64,000 bases of DNA from JADGGM01 sp027307005 (lineage in GTDB: Bacteria; Gemmatimonadota; Gemmatimonadetes; Gemmatimonadales; Gemmatimonadaceae), in the NCBI GenBank assembly GCA_035455745.1, contig DATIEP010000025.1, forward strand, positions 11,029-75,028, read 5' to 3'. Made by a program: the position numbers and the translations under genes. Of the stretch, positions 44,399 through 52,955 are shown piece after piece. Below the pieces are notes generated by a model. The model did not search any database, was not told the origin of the DNA, and saw nothing but the letters and a program-made list of their open reading frames with translations. How positions within the stretch are numbered: the first letter of the stretch is position 1; each line of letters starts with the position of its first letter.

Positions 44399-47300
44399 TC
44401 AAAACGTGAGATTCAAGGTCAGCAGGAACGAGGAGAGCGTCGGTGTCACCGTCTGCTCCCAGGCCACGCTGGTACCGCGCGAACCGCCGAGGAACTGGGC
44501 GGTCGGATCGAGTCCCTTGTAGCTGGTCCAGGTCACCAGGTTGCGGCCGGCGAGCGTGAGCGATGCCGAGCGCGCGTGCAGCCTGGCCGCCATCTCGTCC
44601 GACAACGCGTACGACGCCGAGACTTCGCCTAACCGGTAGAAGCTGGCGTTGCTGATCAGGTACGACGGAATGCCCTCCTGCGCGCCGGCAACGATGATTG
44701 GGTTGCCGTGCACCGGGTCGGCGAGATCCTTGCACACGCCGCCGATCTCGAAGTAGCAGCGGATGCGCAGGTTGCCGTCGAGCTTCTGGAAGTCGAGCTG
44801 ATAGTCCACCGTGCCGTAGAGCTTGAGGCGCTTCCACAGCGTGAACGTGGACGTGAACGCGCCTTCCTTGGTCGGCACGCTCGAGCCCTGATAGACGTTA
44901 GGCGCGTCCGCGCAGTCGACCTGCCCGCCATGGCCGTCGGCGCACATGATGTTGTACGCGGTGCCCGTCCCATCGACCTGGGCGCTCACGACCTTGCGCA
45001 GGAACCACGCGCCTACCGGGAATCCATTGACGTCTTCCTGATACGTGCCCGGAGAGATCGACGTCACGCCCGGAATGCCGAGGCTGATGATCTTGTTCGT
45101 GTTGTGCGAGAAGGACACGCCCGCGTCCCATTGGAAATTCTCACTGCGCACGGGCGTCACGTTGAGCACGGCCTCTTCGCCGGAGTTCTTGATGTGGCCG
45201 GCGTTCACGAGCATGTCGGACCCGAAGCCGACCGAGGGCGCCACTTGCTGGTCGAGAATCGCGTCGTCCGTGTTCTTGTTGTAGTAGGTGAACTCGAGGC
45301 CCACGCGATCGTTGAGGAAGCTGCTCTCGAATCCCGCCTCGAATTCCTTGCCGCGCTCGGGGCCCAACTTCGGGTTGCCTAACGTTAGCGCCGTGACGGC
45401 CGGCTGGTCACCCGGGCCCGTGATCGGCGCGTACGTACGGAGCGCCGAGAACTGGTCGGGCTGTTGGCCGGTCTCGCCGTACGCGGCGCGCAGACGCAGC
45501 GAATTGAGCCAGTCGATGTGGAAGAACGGCTCGTCGCTGATCACCCACGACAGGCTGGCCTTGGGGTAGTACGCGCGCTTGAAGTCCGCGCCGAACGCGC
45601 TGTTCTTGTCGGTGCGCAGCGCGAGCGTCAGGTAGCGCCGGTCCTTCCACCCGATTGTTTCCTGGGCGTAGTAGCCGAGGGTGTTGTTCTCGGTCACATC
45701 CTGTCCGGTGCCCAAGCCCTGTGTGAGGGCGTTGATCGCCGTGAGGCCCTGAGCCGGGAACACGGAACCGTACGCATTCACGAACTCGTACTTCTTCGTG
45801 TAGTACTGCGCGCCGACGGACGTCGCGAAATTGAGATCCGTTGTCGCGTTGAACTTCGCCGTGGCCGCGTAGTCGTAGGTGCGGAACGCGTCGGTGTTGT
45901 TCGTCTGATTCTTGTAGCCTAACGCATCGGTTCCGATGTTCGTGCCGAGCAACGAGTCGATGCGCAGGGCCATCTCGACGTCCATCGTGTTCACCTGGTC
46001 GGCGCCCAAGATCAAGCGCTGCGTGAACCACGACGTAGGCTGGTGGGTGAACGTGATGCTGCCGGTGAATCGATTGAGGTCCTGGAACATGTGATACTCT
46101 TCGTTGTACTGCCACGGCAACGAGCTGCCGAACCCGAAAAATGCCGGATCAGAGACTGACGCCGGGTCCATGAGCATCGTCGTCCACGGAATCCCGCCGT
46201 AGCCTGCTTCCGGCGCGAGATTGGTCCGGCCGGTCTGATAGCCCATGTGCGTCTCGACCTTGAACTTCTCGCTGGGCTGCACCGTCAGATTCGCGCGGAA
46301 GTTTTCGCGATGCAGATCGTTGGTTTGTTCCGCACCGTCATCGCGCTCGCTCGTGGCCGACACATAGTACTGGAACAGGTCGGTCCCGCCGCCCAGGCCC
46401 GCGCGATACTTGCGCGTGTAGCCGTTCTGGAAGATGTCGTTGCCGGTGTGCGCCTTGTACGCATCGTTGAGCTGCGTGAAGTCGATCGACTTGAGCTGGC
46501 CGTCCACCATGTTCCAGTTCGTCGGCCAACGCCCCTGCGGATTCATCACGAAGTTGGTGCCCTGCGTCACCGTGAATTCGTACCGCGTCGGCCCGGCTGC
46601 GCCTTGCTTGGTGACGATCTGGATGACGCCGTTCGACGCCTCCGTCCCATAGAGCGTGGCGGCCGAGGGACCACGAATGACTTCGACTTTGGCGATTTCC
46701 TCGGGATCGATGTCGTTCCACCGTGAGATGGAACTCGAGCCGAAGGACTGATTGACCGGGCCAGTGGCCTGGTCGTTGTCCATGCGCACGCCGTCCACGT
46801 AAATGAGCGGCGTCTGCGTCAAGTCGAAGCTCGAGATGCCGCGCACGCGGATCTTGGCGCCGGTGCCGACCTGGCCCGAGCCTTCGATCACGTCGACGTT
46901 AGGCGCGCGGCCGTTGAGCAGCTCCTGGAAGCTCTGGATCGGCGCGACTTCCTGAATGCGCGTCGCATCGATGGTGGTCACCGCGTTGCCGATCTCGCGC
47001 TTGGTCGCTGCGCCGGCGGTCGCGGTGACGACGACTTCATCGAGGCTCGTCGCGCGCGGCTCGAGCACGAAGGCGACGGTGGTGTCGCCGATGGTCACGG
47101 TCTTGGTTTGGGAGGCATAGCCGATACGACGCGCGATGACCGTCGCCGACGTGCCGGTAGCGCCGCGAAGGCGGAAGTGACCGTTGATGTCCGTCACCGC
47201 GCCGAGCGTGGTGCCCTGGACGAAAATCTGGGCGCCGGCGATCGGTTGATTGTTGGCTTTGTCGGTGACGGTCCCGGCGATGTTGCCCTGTTGCGCGAGG

Positions 47301-47428
47301 GCGGCGCCGGCCACGCCCAACTCGAGCGCGAGCGCCAGCGATGCCACGCGCGTGAGCAGGCCCGCCGCGGAGCGCATGCCGCCGAAGCGGTGTCGCGCGC
47401 GGCGTGGAACACACGGTGAAACAAGCAT
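44399..47428 (-). CDS. SusC/RagA-type TonB-dependent outer-membrane receptor
   Basis: 1009 aa. A signal peptide ends near ALAQQ, followed by a carboxypeptidase-regulatory-like domain (GTVTDKANNQPIAGAQIFVQG). The plug has QELLNGRAPNVDV, RVRGISSFDLTQTPLIYVDG and KVEVIRGPSAATLYGTEASN. A long beta-barrel ends in LLTLNLTF with terminal Phe. It imports a polymer or oligomer with SusD using TonB energy. I placed the start at 47428, where GGAGG lies 9-10 nt upstream. Confidence 0.95.
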   Translation of the reverse strand: MLVSPCVPRRARHRFGGMRSAAGLLTRVASLALALELGVAGAALAQQGNIAGTVTDKANNQPIAGAQIFVQGTTLGAVTDINGHFRLRGATGTSATVIARRIGYASQTKTVTIGDTTVAFVLEPRATSLDEVVVTATAGAATKREIGNAVTTIDATRIQEVAPIQSFQELLNGRAPNVDVIEGSGQVGTGAKIRVRGISSFDLTQTPLIYVDGVRMDNDQATGPVNQSFGSSSISRWNDIDPEEIAKVEVIRGPSAATLYGTEASNGVIQIVTKQGAAGPTRYEFTVTQGTNFVMNPQGRWPTNWNMVDGQLKSIDFTQLNDAYKAHTGNDIFQNGYTRKYRAGLGGGTDLFQYYVSATSERDDGAEQTNDLHRENFRANLTVQPSEKFKVETHMGYQTGRTNLAPEAGYGGIPWTTMLMDPASVSDPAFFGFGSSLPWQYNEEYHMFQDLNRFTGSITFTHQPTSWFTQRLILGADQVNTMDVEMALRIDSLLGTNIGTDALGYKNQTNNTDAFRTYDYAATAKFNATTDLNFATSVGAQYYTKKYEFVNAYGSVFPAQGLTAINALTQGLGTGQDVTENNTLGYYAQETIGWKDRRYLTLALRTDKNSAFGADFKRAYYPKASLSWVISDEPFFHIDWLNSLRLRAAYGETGQQPDQFSALRTYAPITGPGDQPAVTALTLGNPKLGPERGKEFEAGFESSFLNDRVGLEFTYYNKNTDDAILDQQVAPSVGFGSDMLVNAGHIKNSGEEAVLNVTPVRSENFQWDAGVSFSHNTNKIISLGIPGVTSISPGTYQEDVNGFPVGAWFLRKVVSAQVDGTGTAYNIMCADGHGGQVDCADAPNVYQGSSVPTKEGAFTSTFTLWKRLKLYGTVDYQLDFQKLDGNLRIRCYFEIGGVCKDLADPVHGNPIIVAGAQEGIPSYLISNASFYRLGEVSASYALSDEMAARLHARSASLTLAGRNLVTWTSYKGLDPTAQFLGGSRGTSVAWEQTVTPTLSSFLLTLNLTF

Positions 47429-47730
47429 GGAAGAGGTCCTCCGAAGGGGAATCGGAAGGGGAGGCAGAGTGGTGCTGGTGTGCAATGCTGAATGCAATAC
47501 GAGCGACAATGCGGGACAGGACAAGTGGTCGCAAACCTCCTGCGTGGGGTGATCGCTATCCGCCGTGTGGCGAGCGCCGACGATGGAACGTCGGCTAAAG
47601 TATCCCGTGTTACAAACCGCGCAAGATCACTCGCGACGCTGTCGCGTCCGAGAGATGAAAAAAAAGGCGCGATCATCTGTGACGATCGCGCCTTCCCTAC
47701 ACGGTTCTTGTCCCGCTCACGTACTCGCGA
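47429..47730. other. Region between SusC gene and small membrane gene
   Basis: 302 bp with no credible gene. It holds the terminator at 47658-47694 at one end and should contain the susCD promoter in 47429-47650. I found no clear -35/-10 pair; the region is AT-richer than its neighbours around 47480-47520. Confidence 0.5.
47658..47694 (-). terminator. Intrinsic terminator of the small membrane protein gene
   Basis: On the minus strand a perfect 11-bp stem (47684-47694 with 47664-47674) with a 9-nt loop is followed by a run of eight T (47658-47665, partly in the stem). It lies 37 bp beyond the stop of the gene ending at 47731. Confidence 0.85.
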
Positions 47731-48018
47731 TTACGGCTCCAGCAACCCCGCCGTCCCCTTGCGAATGTCACGCGCGCCGTGCGCGACACCCGTCCCAACC
47801 GCGACACCAAACAGCAACGCCGCTCCAATTCCCACCGCCGGCAACAACCACACGACCGGTGCCGCGACCAGCGCCGCAACGATTCCCGAGATGTATGGGG
47901 TGATCCGGCGCTGCGCCGCGTCCACGTAGCGCAGCCGCGTGCGCACAAAATGCCGACTGTTCACGTAGCCGATCACCACAGCGGCGCCGGTTAACGCCAA
48001 ACCTAAGATGCCAAGCAT
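47731..48018 (-). CDS. Small membrane protein, unknown
   Basis: 95 aa with an N-terminal transmembrane helix (ILGLALTGAAVVIGYV), a basic segment (RHFVRTRLRYVDAAQRR) and two more hydrophobic stretches (IVAALVAAPVVWLLPAVG, IGAALLFGVAVGTGVAHGA). GGAGGTG lies 5 nt before the ATG and a strong terminator follows, so it is very likely expressed. No named family was recognised. Confidence 0.75.
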   Translation of the reverse strand: MLGILGLALTGAAVVIGYVNSRHFVRTRLRYVDAAQRRITPYISGIVAALVAAPVVWLLPAVGIGAALLFGVAVGTGVAHGARDIRKGTAGLLEP

Positions 48019-48078
48019 GTCGCACCTCCTCTGGCATCTCTACGCGGCGCGCGAGCGCCAGGTTTCCCGCGCCGCCGA

Positions 48079-48267
48079 CTATTTCTTCACCATGATCGTC
48101 CAATCGCCCCGTCCCTTGAGCGAGATGTACTCGCCGTTGGGACCGAGCAACGACTCACGATCGCTCCGAAGCACGCCGCGCGCAACGAACCGCCCCTCGC
48201 GATCCTTCACGAGGATCTCGCAGCCGGGTTCGAGCTCGGCGAGCTGCCACTCCAACTCCGATTTCAT
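48079..48267 (-). CDS. Small conserved-looking protein, unknown
   Basis: 62 aa: ELEWQLAELEPGCEILVKDR, then GRFVARGVLRSDRESLLGP, then YISLKGRGDWTIMVKK. It is mixed-charge, soluble and probably beta-rich. The ATG at 48265-48267 is preferred over one 45 bp upstream, because GGGAG lies 6 nt before it. It is 60 bp upstream of the small membrane protein gene on the same strand, possibly in one operon. Confidence 0.6.
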   Translation of the reverse strand: MKSELEWQLAELEPGCEILVKDREGRFVARGVLRSDRESLLGPNGEYISLKGRGDWTIMVKK

Positions 48268-48499
48268 CGTGTCTCCCTTCGCCGCGTCGCCGCTAGGAAT
48301 TTCCGCCACCACTACCTCACCAAGGCAGACGACGCCCGCAACCGGGGGTTAACCGCCACCGGAGCCCTTGGGCACAAATACTTCCCAATGCGGAGCCCGC
48401 CACCTGGCGATTGCTCGGCGCGAGAGCCGGGCGTCCATCTCGTGGCGGAGCGATGCGCGCCCCGCCGGTCGCGGGCCTAGTCCTTTGTCAGCACACGAC

Positions 48500-49549
48500 A
48501 TGTACTTCCGCTGGATCGCAACCGCAGCCGCAACCGTGGTGCTGTCGGCGGTGCTCAGCGTCGCCGCGACGCGAGCGCGCGAGGCCGCCGACTTGCCGCC
48601 GGAGGCCCGCGTGCTGCCGGTGACCGGCGGCGCGCGCCTGACGCCGCACGCAACACCGCCCGTCGTGGAACTCGGCGACACCATGCTCGGGGCAAGCGGT
48701 GCGCTCCGCGCGCACTTCGCATCGCGCGCCGAGGTCGCTGCACTGTCGTTGGGCGACACGGCGCCGTCGGTCGAAGCATGGCCCGTCCCCGGGGGCGTCG
48801 ACGGACGTCCGTTCACCTTTCTCCCCACCCGTCCATTCCACTCGAAGCTCGGCTCGTGGATCGACAACTATCTGGTGGGATACTGGCCGGCCGAGCGTCG
48901 ACGCATCCGGCAGAGCGCGTACGCCAATCCAGAAGATTTCATCGAGGTGACGCCGGCCAACGAGGACACGTTCGTCTCCGAGCATTTTCGTCTGCGCGAC
49001 TTCATCACGCACGATCAACCGCGAGTGTGGCCCAAATACGTGGTGCTGCGTGAGGCACTCCTCGACAAGCTCGAGCTGGTGCTGCAGGACCTGGCGCATC
49101 ACGGCATCGACACGTCGCACGTGATCGTGTTGTCCGGATTCCGGACCCCGGCGTACAATCTAGCGCTCGGCGACGCCAGCGGACGCGCGCGCGAGAGCCG
49201 TCACCAGTACGGCGACGCTGCCGACATCATCATCGATGCGAACTGGGACGGGCACATGGACGATCTGAATCTCGACGGACGCGTCGATGAGGGCGACGTC
49301 AAAGTGATCGAGCGCGCCGTAGAGCGCGTCGAGCACCGCTACCCCGATCTCGCCGGCGGCCTCGGCTTGTACGACGCGATGGGACCGCACGGTCCCTTCG
49401 CGCACATCGACGTGCGCGGCGAAGTGAAACGGTGGACGCGCACCGCGCACGCGCTCACGCCAGCCGACAACACACACGCGACCCGCGTCGCCGGCTGCTA
49501 TGCGACAGGCACTTCCGCAGTCCTCTGCGTCCACGCACACCGCCGCTGA
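48500..49549 (+). CDS. M15-family (D-Ala-D-Ala-type) peptidase with dockerin-like insert
   Basis: 349 aa. An N-terminal signal/anchor (WIATAAATVVLSAVLSVAA) is followed by a stalk, and the catalytic region begins near 170 (SEHFRLRDFITHDQP). Zinc motifs are SRHQYGDAADIIID and FAHIDVRGEVKRW, with VIVLSGFRTPAYNLALG before them. Between the two zinc motifs lies an Asp-rich stretch (DANWDGHMDDLNLDGRVDEG) followed by a helix. It resembles dockerin/EF-hand calcium loops. It is a likely periplasmic peptidoglycan hydrolase. The ATG has no strong Shine-Dalgarno. Confidence 0.82.
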   Translation: MYFRWIATAAATVVLSAVLSVAATRAREAADLPPEARVLPVTGGARLTPHATPPVVELGDTMLGASGALRAHFASRAEVAALSLGDTAPSVEAWPVPGGVDGRPFTFLPTRPFHSKLGSWIDNYLVGYWPAERRRIRQSAYANPEDFIEVTPANEDTFVSEHFRLRDFITHDQPRVWPKYVVLREALLDKLELVLQDLAHHGIDTSHVIVLSGFRTPAYNLALGDASGRARESRHQYGDAADIIIDANWDGHMDDLNLDGRVDEGDVKVIERAVERVEHRYPDLAGGLGLYDAMGPHGPFAHIDVRGEVKRWTRTAHALTPADNTHATRVAGCYATGTSAVLCVHAHRR

Positions 49550-49738
49550 GCGGACGAACTGACGGATCGCTATCTCCCTCCACCCCAAGCCGTCCGCGTT
49601 TTGTCCCGCTTTGTCCGCGTCCTGTCCGCCTGTAGAAACGAAAAGCGTTCGCTCCCGTAGATACTGATGTTCGCCCAAACGCACGAACCGCGATGACGTG
49701 CGGCGTGCATCGAACGACTCAGGCGGAGCATTCCTGCG

Positions 49739-52180
49739 ATGGACACACTGCTTGGCGACCTCCGGTACGCCCTGCGCCGTCTGCGCGCGCACCCGGGCTT
49801 CACGGCCATCGTCGTGCTAACGCTGGCGTTCGGCATCGGCGCCAATAGCGCGATTTTCAGTGTGGTCAACACGGTGTTGCTGCGCCCGCTGCCGTACGCC
49901 GAACCGGATCGGCTCGTCACGATTCAACACGATTATCCGTCGCTCAAGCTCGAGGCGCCCGTGTCGGCGCCGGGATTCCGCGATTATCGGGACAAGACGC
50001 GCGATTTCAGCGGCGTCGCGGTCGAGAGCGACTGGCCGGTGAATCTGACGGGTCTGGGCGACCCGCAGCGGCTGCACGGCACGAAGGTGTCGGGGGAATT
50101 CTTCCGCACGTACGGTGTGGCGCCTGCGTTCGGCAGAACGCTGCTCCCGGACGAGGACGCGCCCGGGCGCAACCGCGAAGTGGTGTTGAGCAACGGGCTC
50201 TGGAAGCGGCTCTACGGCGGCCGGCCGGATGCCGTGGGCCGGACGATGTCGCTCGACGGCGTCGGGTACACGATCGTCGGCGTGATGCCGCCGTCGTTCC
50301 ACGACTTCTGGGTCCACGACGCCGAGATCTGGACGCCGCTCGCGCTCGCCGACAGCGATTTCGTGCCGTCGGCGTACACCACGGAATACCTCGAGCTGAC
50401 GGCGCGTCTCAAGCCCGGCGTGACCATCGACCAGGCGCAGCGCGACCTGCACGCGTTCGCCGCGCGGCTGCGCCAGGAGCACCCGAACGACATCCCGCCC
50501 GACTGGACGTTAGGCGTGAAGTCGCTCACCGTGCTGGGAACGGGCGACATCCGTCCGGCGCTGTTCGTGCTGCTGGGCGCGGTGGGATTCGTGCTGCTCA
50601 TCGCGTGCGCGAACGTGGCGAACCTGCTGCTGGCGCGCGCGGCCGGGCGCGCCAAGGAAGTGGCGATTCGCACCGCGTTAGGCGCGCGGCGCCGCGATCT
50701 GGTGCGGCAGCTCCTGATCGAGAGCATGCTCCTCTCGTGCATCGGCGCCGGCATCGGCTTGCTCCTCGCGTATGCGGGCGTGCGCGCGCTCGTGGCCGCG
50801 AACCCGAGCAACGTGCCCCGCGTGTCTGAGTTAGGCATCGACGGGCACGTGCTGCTGTTCACGGCGGCCGTCGCGCTCGTCACCGGCGTGGTGTTCGGGC
50901 TGGCGCCGGCGCTCCAGATGTCGCGCGGGGACATGCACAACACCCTCAAGGAAGGCGGCCGCAGCGGCACGGCGGATCGCGCCGGCTCGACGCTCAGGCG
51001 CGTGCTCGTGGTCGCCGAAGTGGCGCTCGCGCTCACGCTGTTGAGCGGCGCCGGTCTGCTCATCAAGAGCTTCGCGAAACTGGCGGCGGTCGATCCCGGA
51101 TTCGACCCGTCGCACTTGCTCACGTTCGATCTCTCGCTGCCGGAGCTGTCGTATCCCACCGATACGGCGCGCACGGCGTTCTTCAACGAGGTGCTCCCGC
51201 GCCTGGCGCAGATCCCGGGCGTGCGCGGCGCCGGCGCGGTGACGGTGATGCCGTTCAGCGGCGGCTGGTCCACCGGCAGCTATAACGTCGAGGGCTACAC
51301 CCCGCCGCCTCACGGCTCGATGCCATGGGGCGATGTCCGCGTCGTGAGCCCCGGGTATTTCAGCACGCTGCGCATCGCGGTGACGCGCGGCCACACGTTC
51401 ACGGACGCCGAGGCTGCCGCGGCACTCAAGGTGGTGGTGGTGGACCAACAGTTCGTCCACCGTTTCCTGCGGCCCGGGGATGACCCGATCGGGCACCGCA
51501 TGTGGTTCGGGCCGGCGGCGCCTAACGACAGCATTACGTACCGCACCATCGTCGGCGTCGTCGAGCATACCAAACAGGAAGGGCTGGCGGCCGATGCCCG
51601 CCCGCAGCTCTACATCCCGTACTCGCAGGTGCAGGGCATTGGCCAGCTCACGGTGGCCGTGCGCACGGCCGGCCCGCCATCCGAGTACACCCCGGCCGTA
51701 CGCGCTGCCGTCCAGTCGGTGGACCGCAACGAACCCATCGCGCACGTTCGTACGATGGACGACATGATCGGATCGTCCATGGGGCAACGCCGCCTCTCGA
51801 TGGTGCTGCTCGGCATCTTCGCCGTGCTGGCACTGCTCCTGGCGTCGCTCGGGATCTACGGCGTCACGTCGTATTCGGTGACGCAGCGGAGCCGCGAGAT
51901 GGGCATCCGCATGGCGCTCGGCGCCCGCGCGCGCGACGTGCTGCTCATGGTGATGCGGCAGGCGCTTGCGTTAGTCCTGGGTGGCGTGGCGCTCGGCCTC
52001 GCTGCGGCCATCGCGCTCACGCGGCTCATGACCAGTCAGTTGTTCGACACCCAGCCCACCGACCCGGCGACGTTCGCACTGGTGTCGGTGCTCCTCTGCG
52101 CCGTCGCGGTGTGCGCCACGCTCGTACCGGCGCGGCGCGCCACGCGTGTGGATCCGGTCGTGACGCTCCGCGACGAATAG
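49739..52180 (+). CDS. MacB-like duplicated permease (ADOP type), copy 1
   Basis: 813 aa. The N-terminal signature is LLGDLRYALRRLRAHPGFTA and FGIGANSAIFSVVNTVLLRPLPY. A MacB periplasmic domain comes next, then an FtsX-like permease domain with three helices (about 285-400), then a second periplasmic/FtsX unit ending in VPARRATRVDPVVTLRDE. Two permease halves in one chain, with no ATPase domain or adjacent ATPase gene, fit the duplicated orphan permeases frequent in Acidobacteriota. Substrate unknown. Confidence 0.9.
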   Translation: MDTLLGDLRYALRRLRAHPGFTAIVVLTLAFGIGANSAIFSVVNTVLLRPLPYAEPDRLVTIQHDYPSLKLEAPVSAPGFRDYRDKTRDFSGVAVESDWPVNLTGLGDPQRLHGTKVSGEFFRTYGVAPAFGRTLLPDEDAPGRNREVVLSNGLWKRLYGGRPDAVGRTMSLDGVGYTIVGVMPPSFHDFWVHDAEIWTPLALADSDFVPSAYTTEYLELTARLKPGVTIDQAQRDLHAFAARLRQEHPNDIPPDWTLGVKSLTVLGTGDIRPALFVLLGAVGFVLLIACANVANLLLARAAGRAKEVAIRTALGARRRDLVRQLLIESMLLSCIGAGIGLLLAYAGVRALVAANPSNVPRVSELGIDGHVLLFTAAVALVTGVVFGLAPALQMSRGDMHNTLKEGGRSGTADRAGSTLRRVLVVAEVALALTLLSGAGLLIKSFAKLAAVDPGFDPSHLLTFDLSLPELSYPTDTARTAFFNEVLPRLAQIPGVRGAGAVTVMPFSGGWSTGSYNVEGYTPPPHGSMPWGDVRVVSPGYFSTLRIAVTRGHTFTDAEAAAALKVVVVDQQFVHRFLRPGDDPIGHRMWFGPAAPNDSITYRTIVGVVEHTKQEGLAADARPQLYIPYSQVQGIGQLTVAVRTAGPPSEYTPAVRAAVQSVDRNEPIAHVRTMDDMIGSSMGQRRLSMVLLGIFAVLALLLASLGIYGVTSYSVTQRSREMGIRMALGARARDVLLMVMRQALALVLGGVALGLAAAIALTRLMTSQLFDTQPTDPATFALVSVLLCAVAVCATLVPARRATRVDPVVTLRDE

Positions 52181-52186
52181 CGGACG

Positions 52187-52750
52187 TCACGACGTCGTCT
52201 TGCTGGCCTCGACCTCGAGTGTGATGCGGATCTCGTTGCCGACGACGAGGCCGCCCGACTCGATGAGCTGATTCCACGTGAGGCCAAAATCCCGGCGGTC
52301 GATGCGGGTGGTGGCGCTGAAGCCGACGCGTTCACCGCCCCACGGGTCCTTGGTGCGGCCCTCTTCGGTCACGTCGAGCACGACGGCCTTGGTGACACCG
52401 TGGATCGTGAGATCACCGGTGACGCGATAGCGCTTATCGCCGGCAGACTCGACTACCGTGCTCTTGAAGGTGATGTCGGGATAGCGCTCCACCTCGAGAA
52501 AATCGGCTGACTTGAGGTGCGTGTCGCGCTGATCGGTTCGTGTATCGATGCTCGCGGCCTTGATCACGGCTTCGACAGACGACGCCGATGGACGCGCGTC
52601 GTCGATGCGGATCGTGCCGCTCACATCCGCGAAGCGACCCTTCACGGTCGTGATCATCAAGTGCTTCGCGGCGAACTCCACGAGGGTGTGCGCCGGATCG
52701 AGCGTCCAGGTGCTGCGGGTTTCGGACCGATTGATGGTCGAGGTCGTCAT
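52187..52750 (-). CDS. YceI-family lipid-binding protein
   Basis: 187 aa. TWTLDPAHTLVEFAAKHLMI, TVKGRFADVSGTI, SADFLEVERYPDITFKST, TGDLTIHGVTKAVVLDV and NQLIESGGLVVGNEIRITLE match YceI beta-barrels, which bind isoprenoid-like lipids. There is no signal peptide, so it should be cytoplasmic. GGAGGAG precedes the ATG. It is convergent with the upstream permease (6-bp gap). Confidence 0.93.
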   Translation of the reverse strand: MTTSTINRSETRSTWTLDPAHTLVEFAAKHLMITTVKGRFADVSGTIRIDDARPSASSVEAVIKAASIDTRTDQRDTHLKSADFLEVERYPDITFKSTVVESAGDKRYRVTGDLTIHGVTKAVVLDVTEEGRTKDPWGGERVGFSATTRIDRRDFGLTWNQLIESGGLVVGNEIRITLEVEASKTTS

Positions 52751-52955
52751 GATTCTCCTCCTCTGTAAGGCCAAGGGGCGGCGCGGGCCAGCGGGAGCGC
52801 CGATTCCTTCGAGTTTAAAGGCTTGTTGCGCCGCTCCCGTTCCCACGCGCGCGCAACTCGCCTGTACAGCACGCTATCCGTGCCTGTACGTTCGTCGATG
52901 ATTCCTCGCGCAGCACGCGCTGCGCTCTCTGCTTTCCCGGCATTTTCCAGACGAG

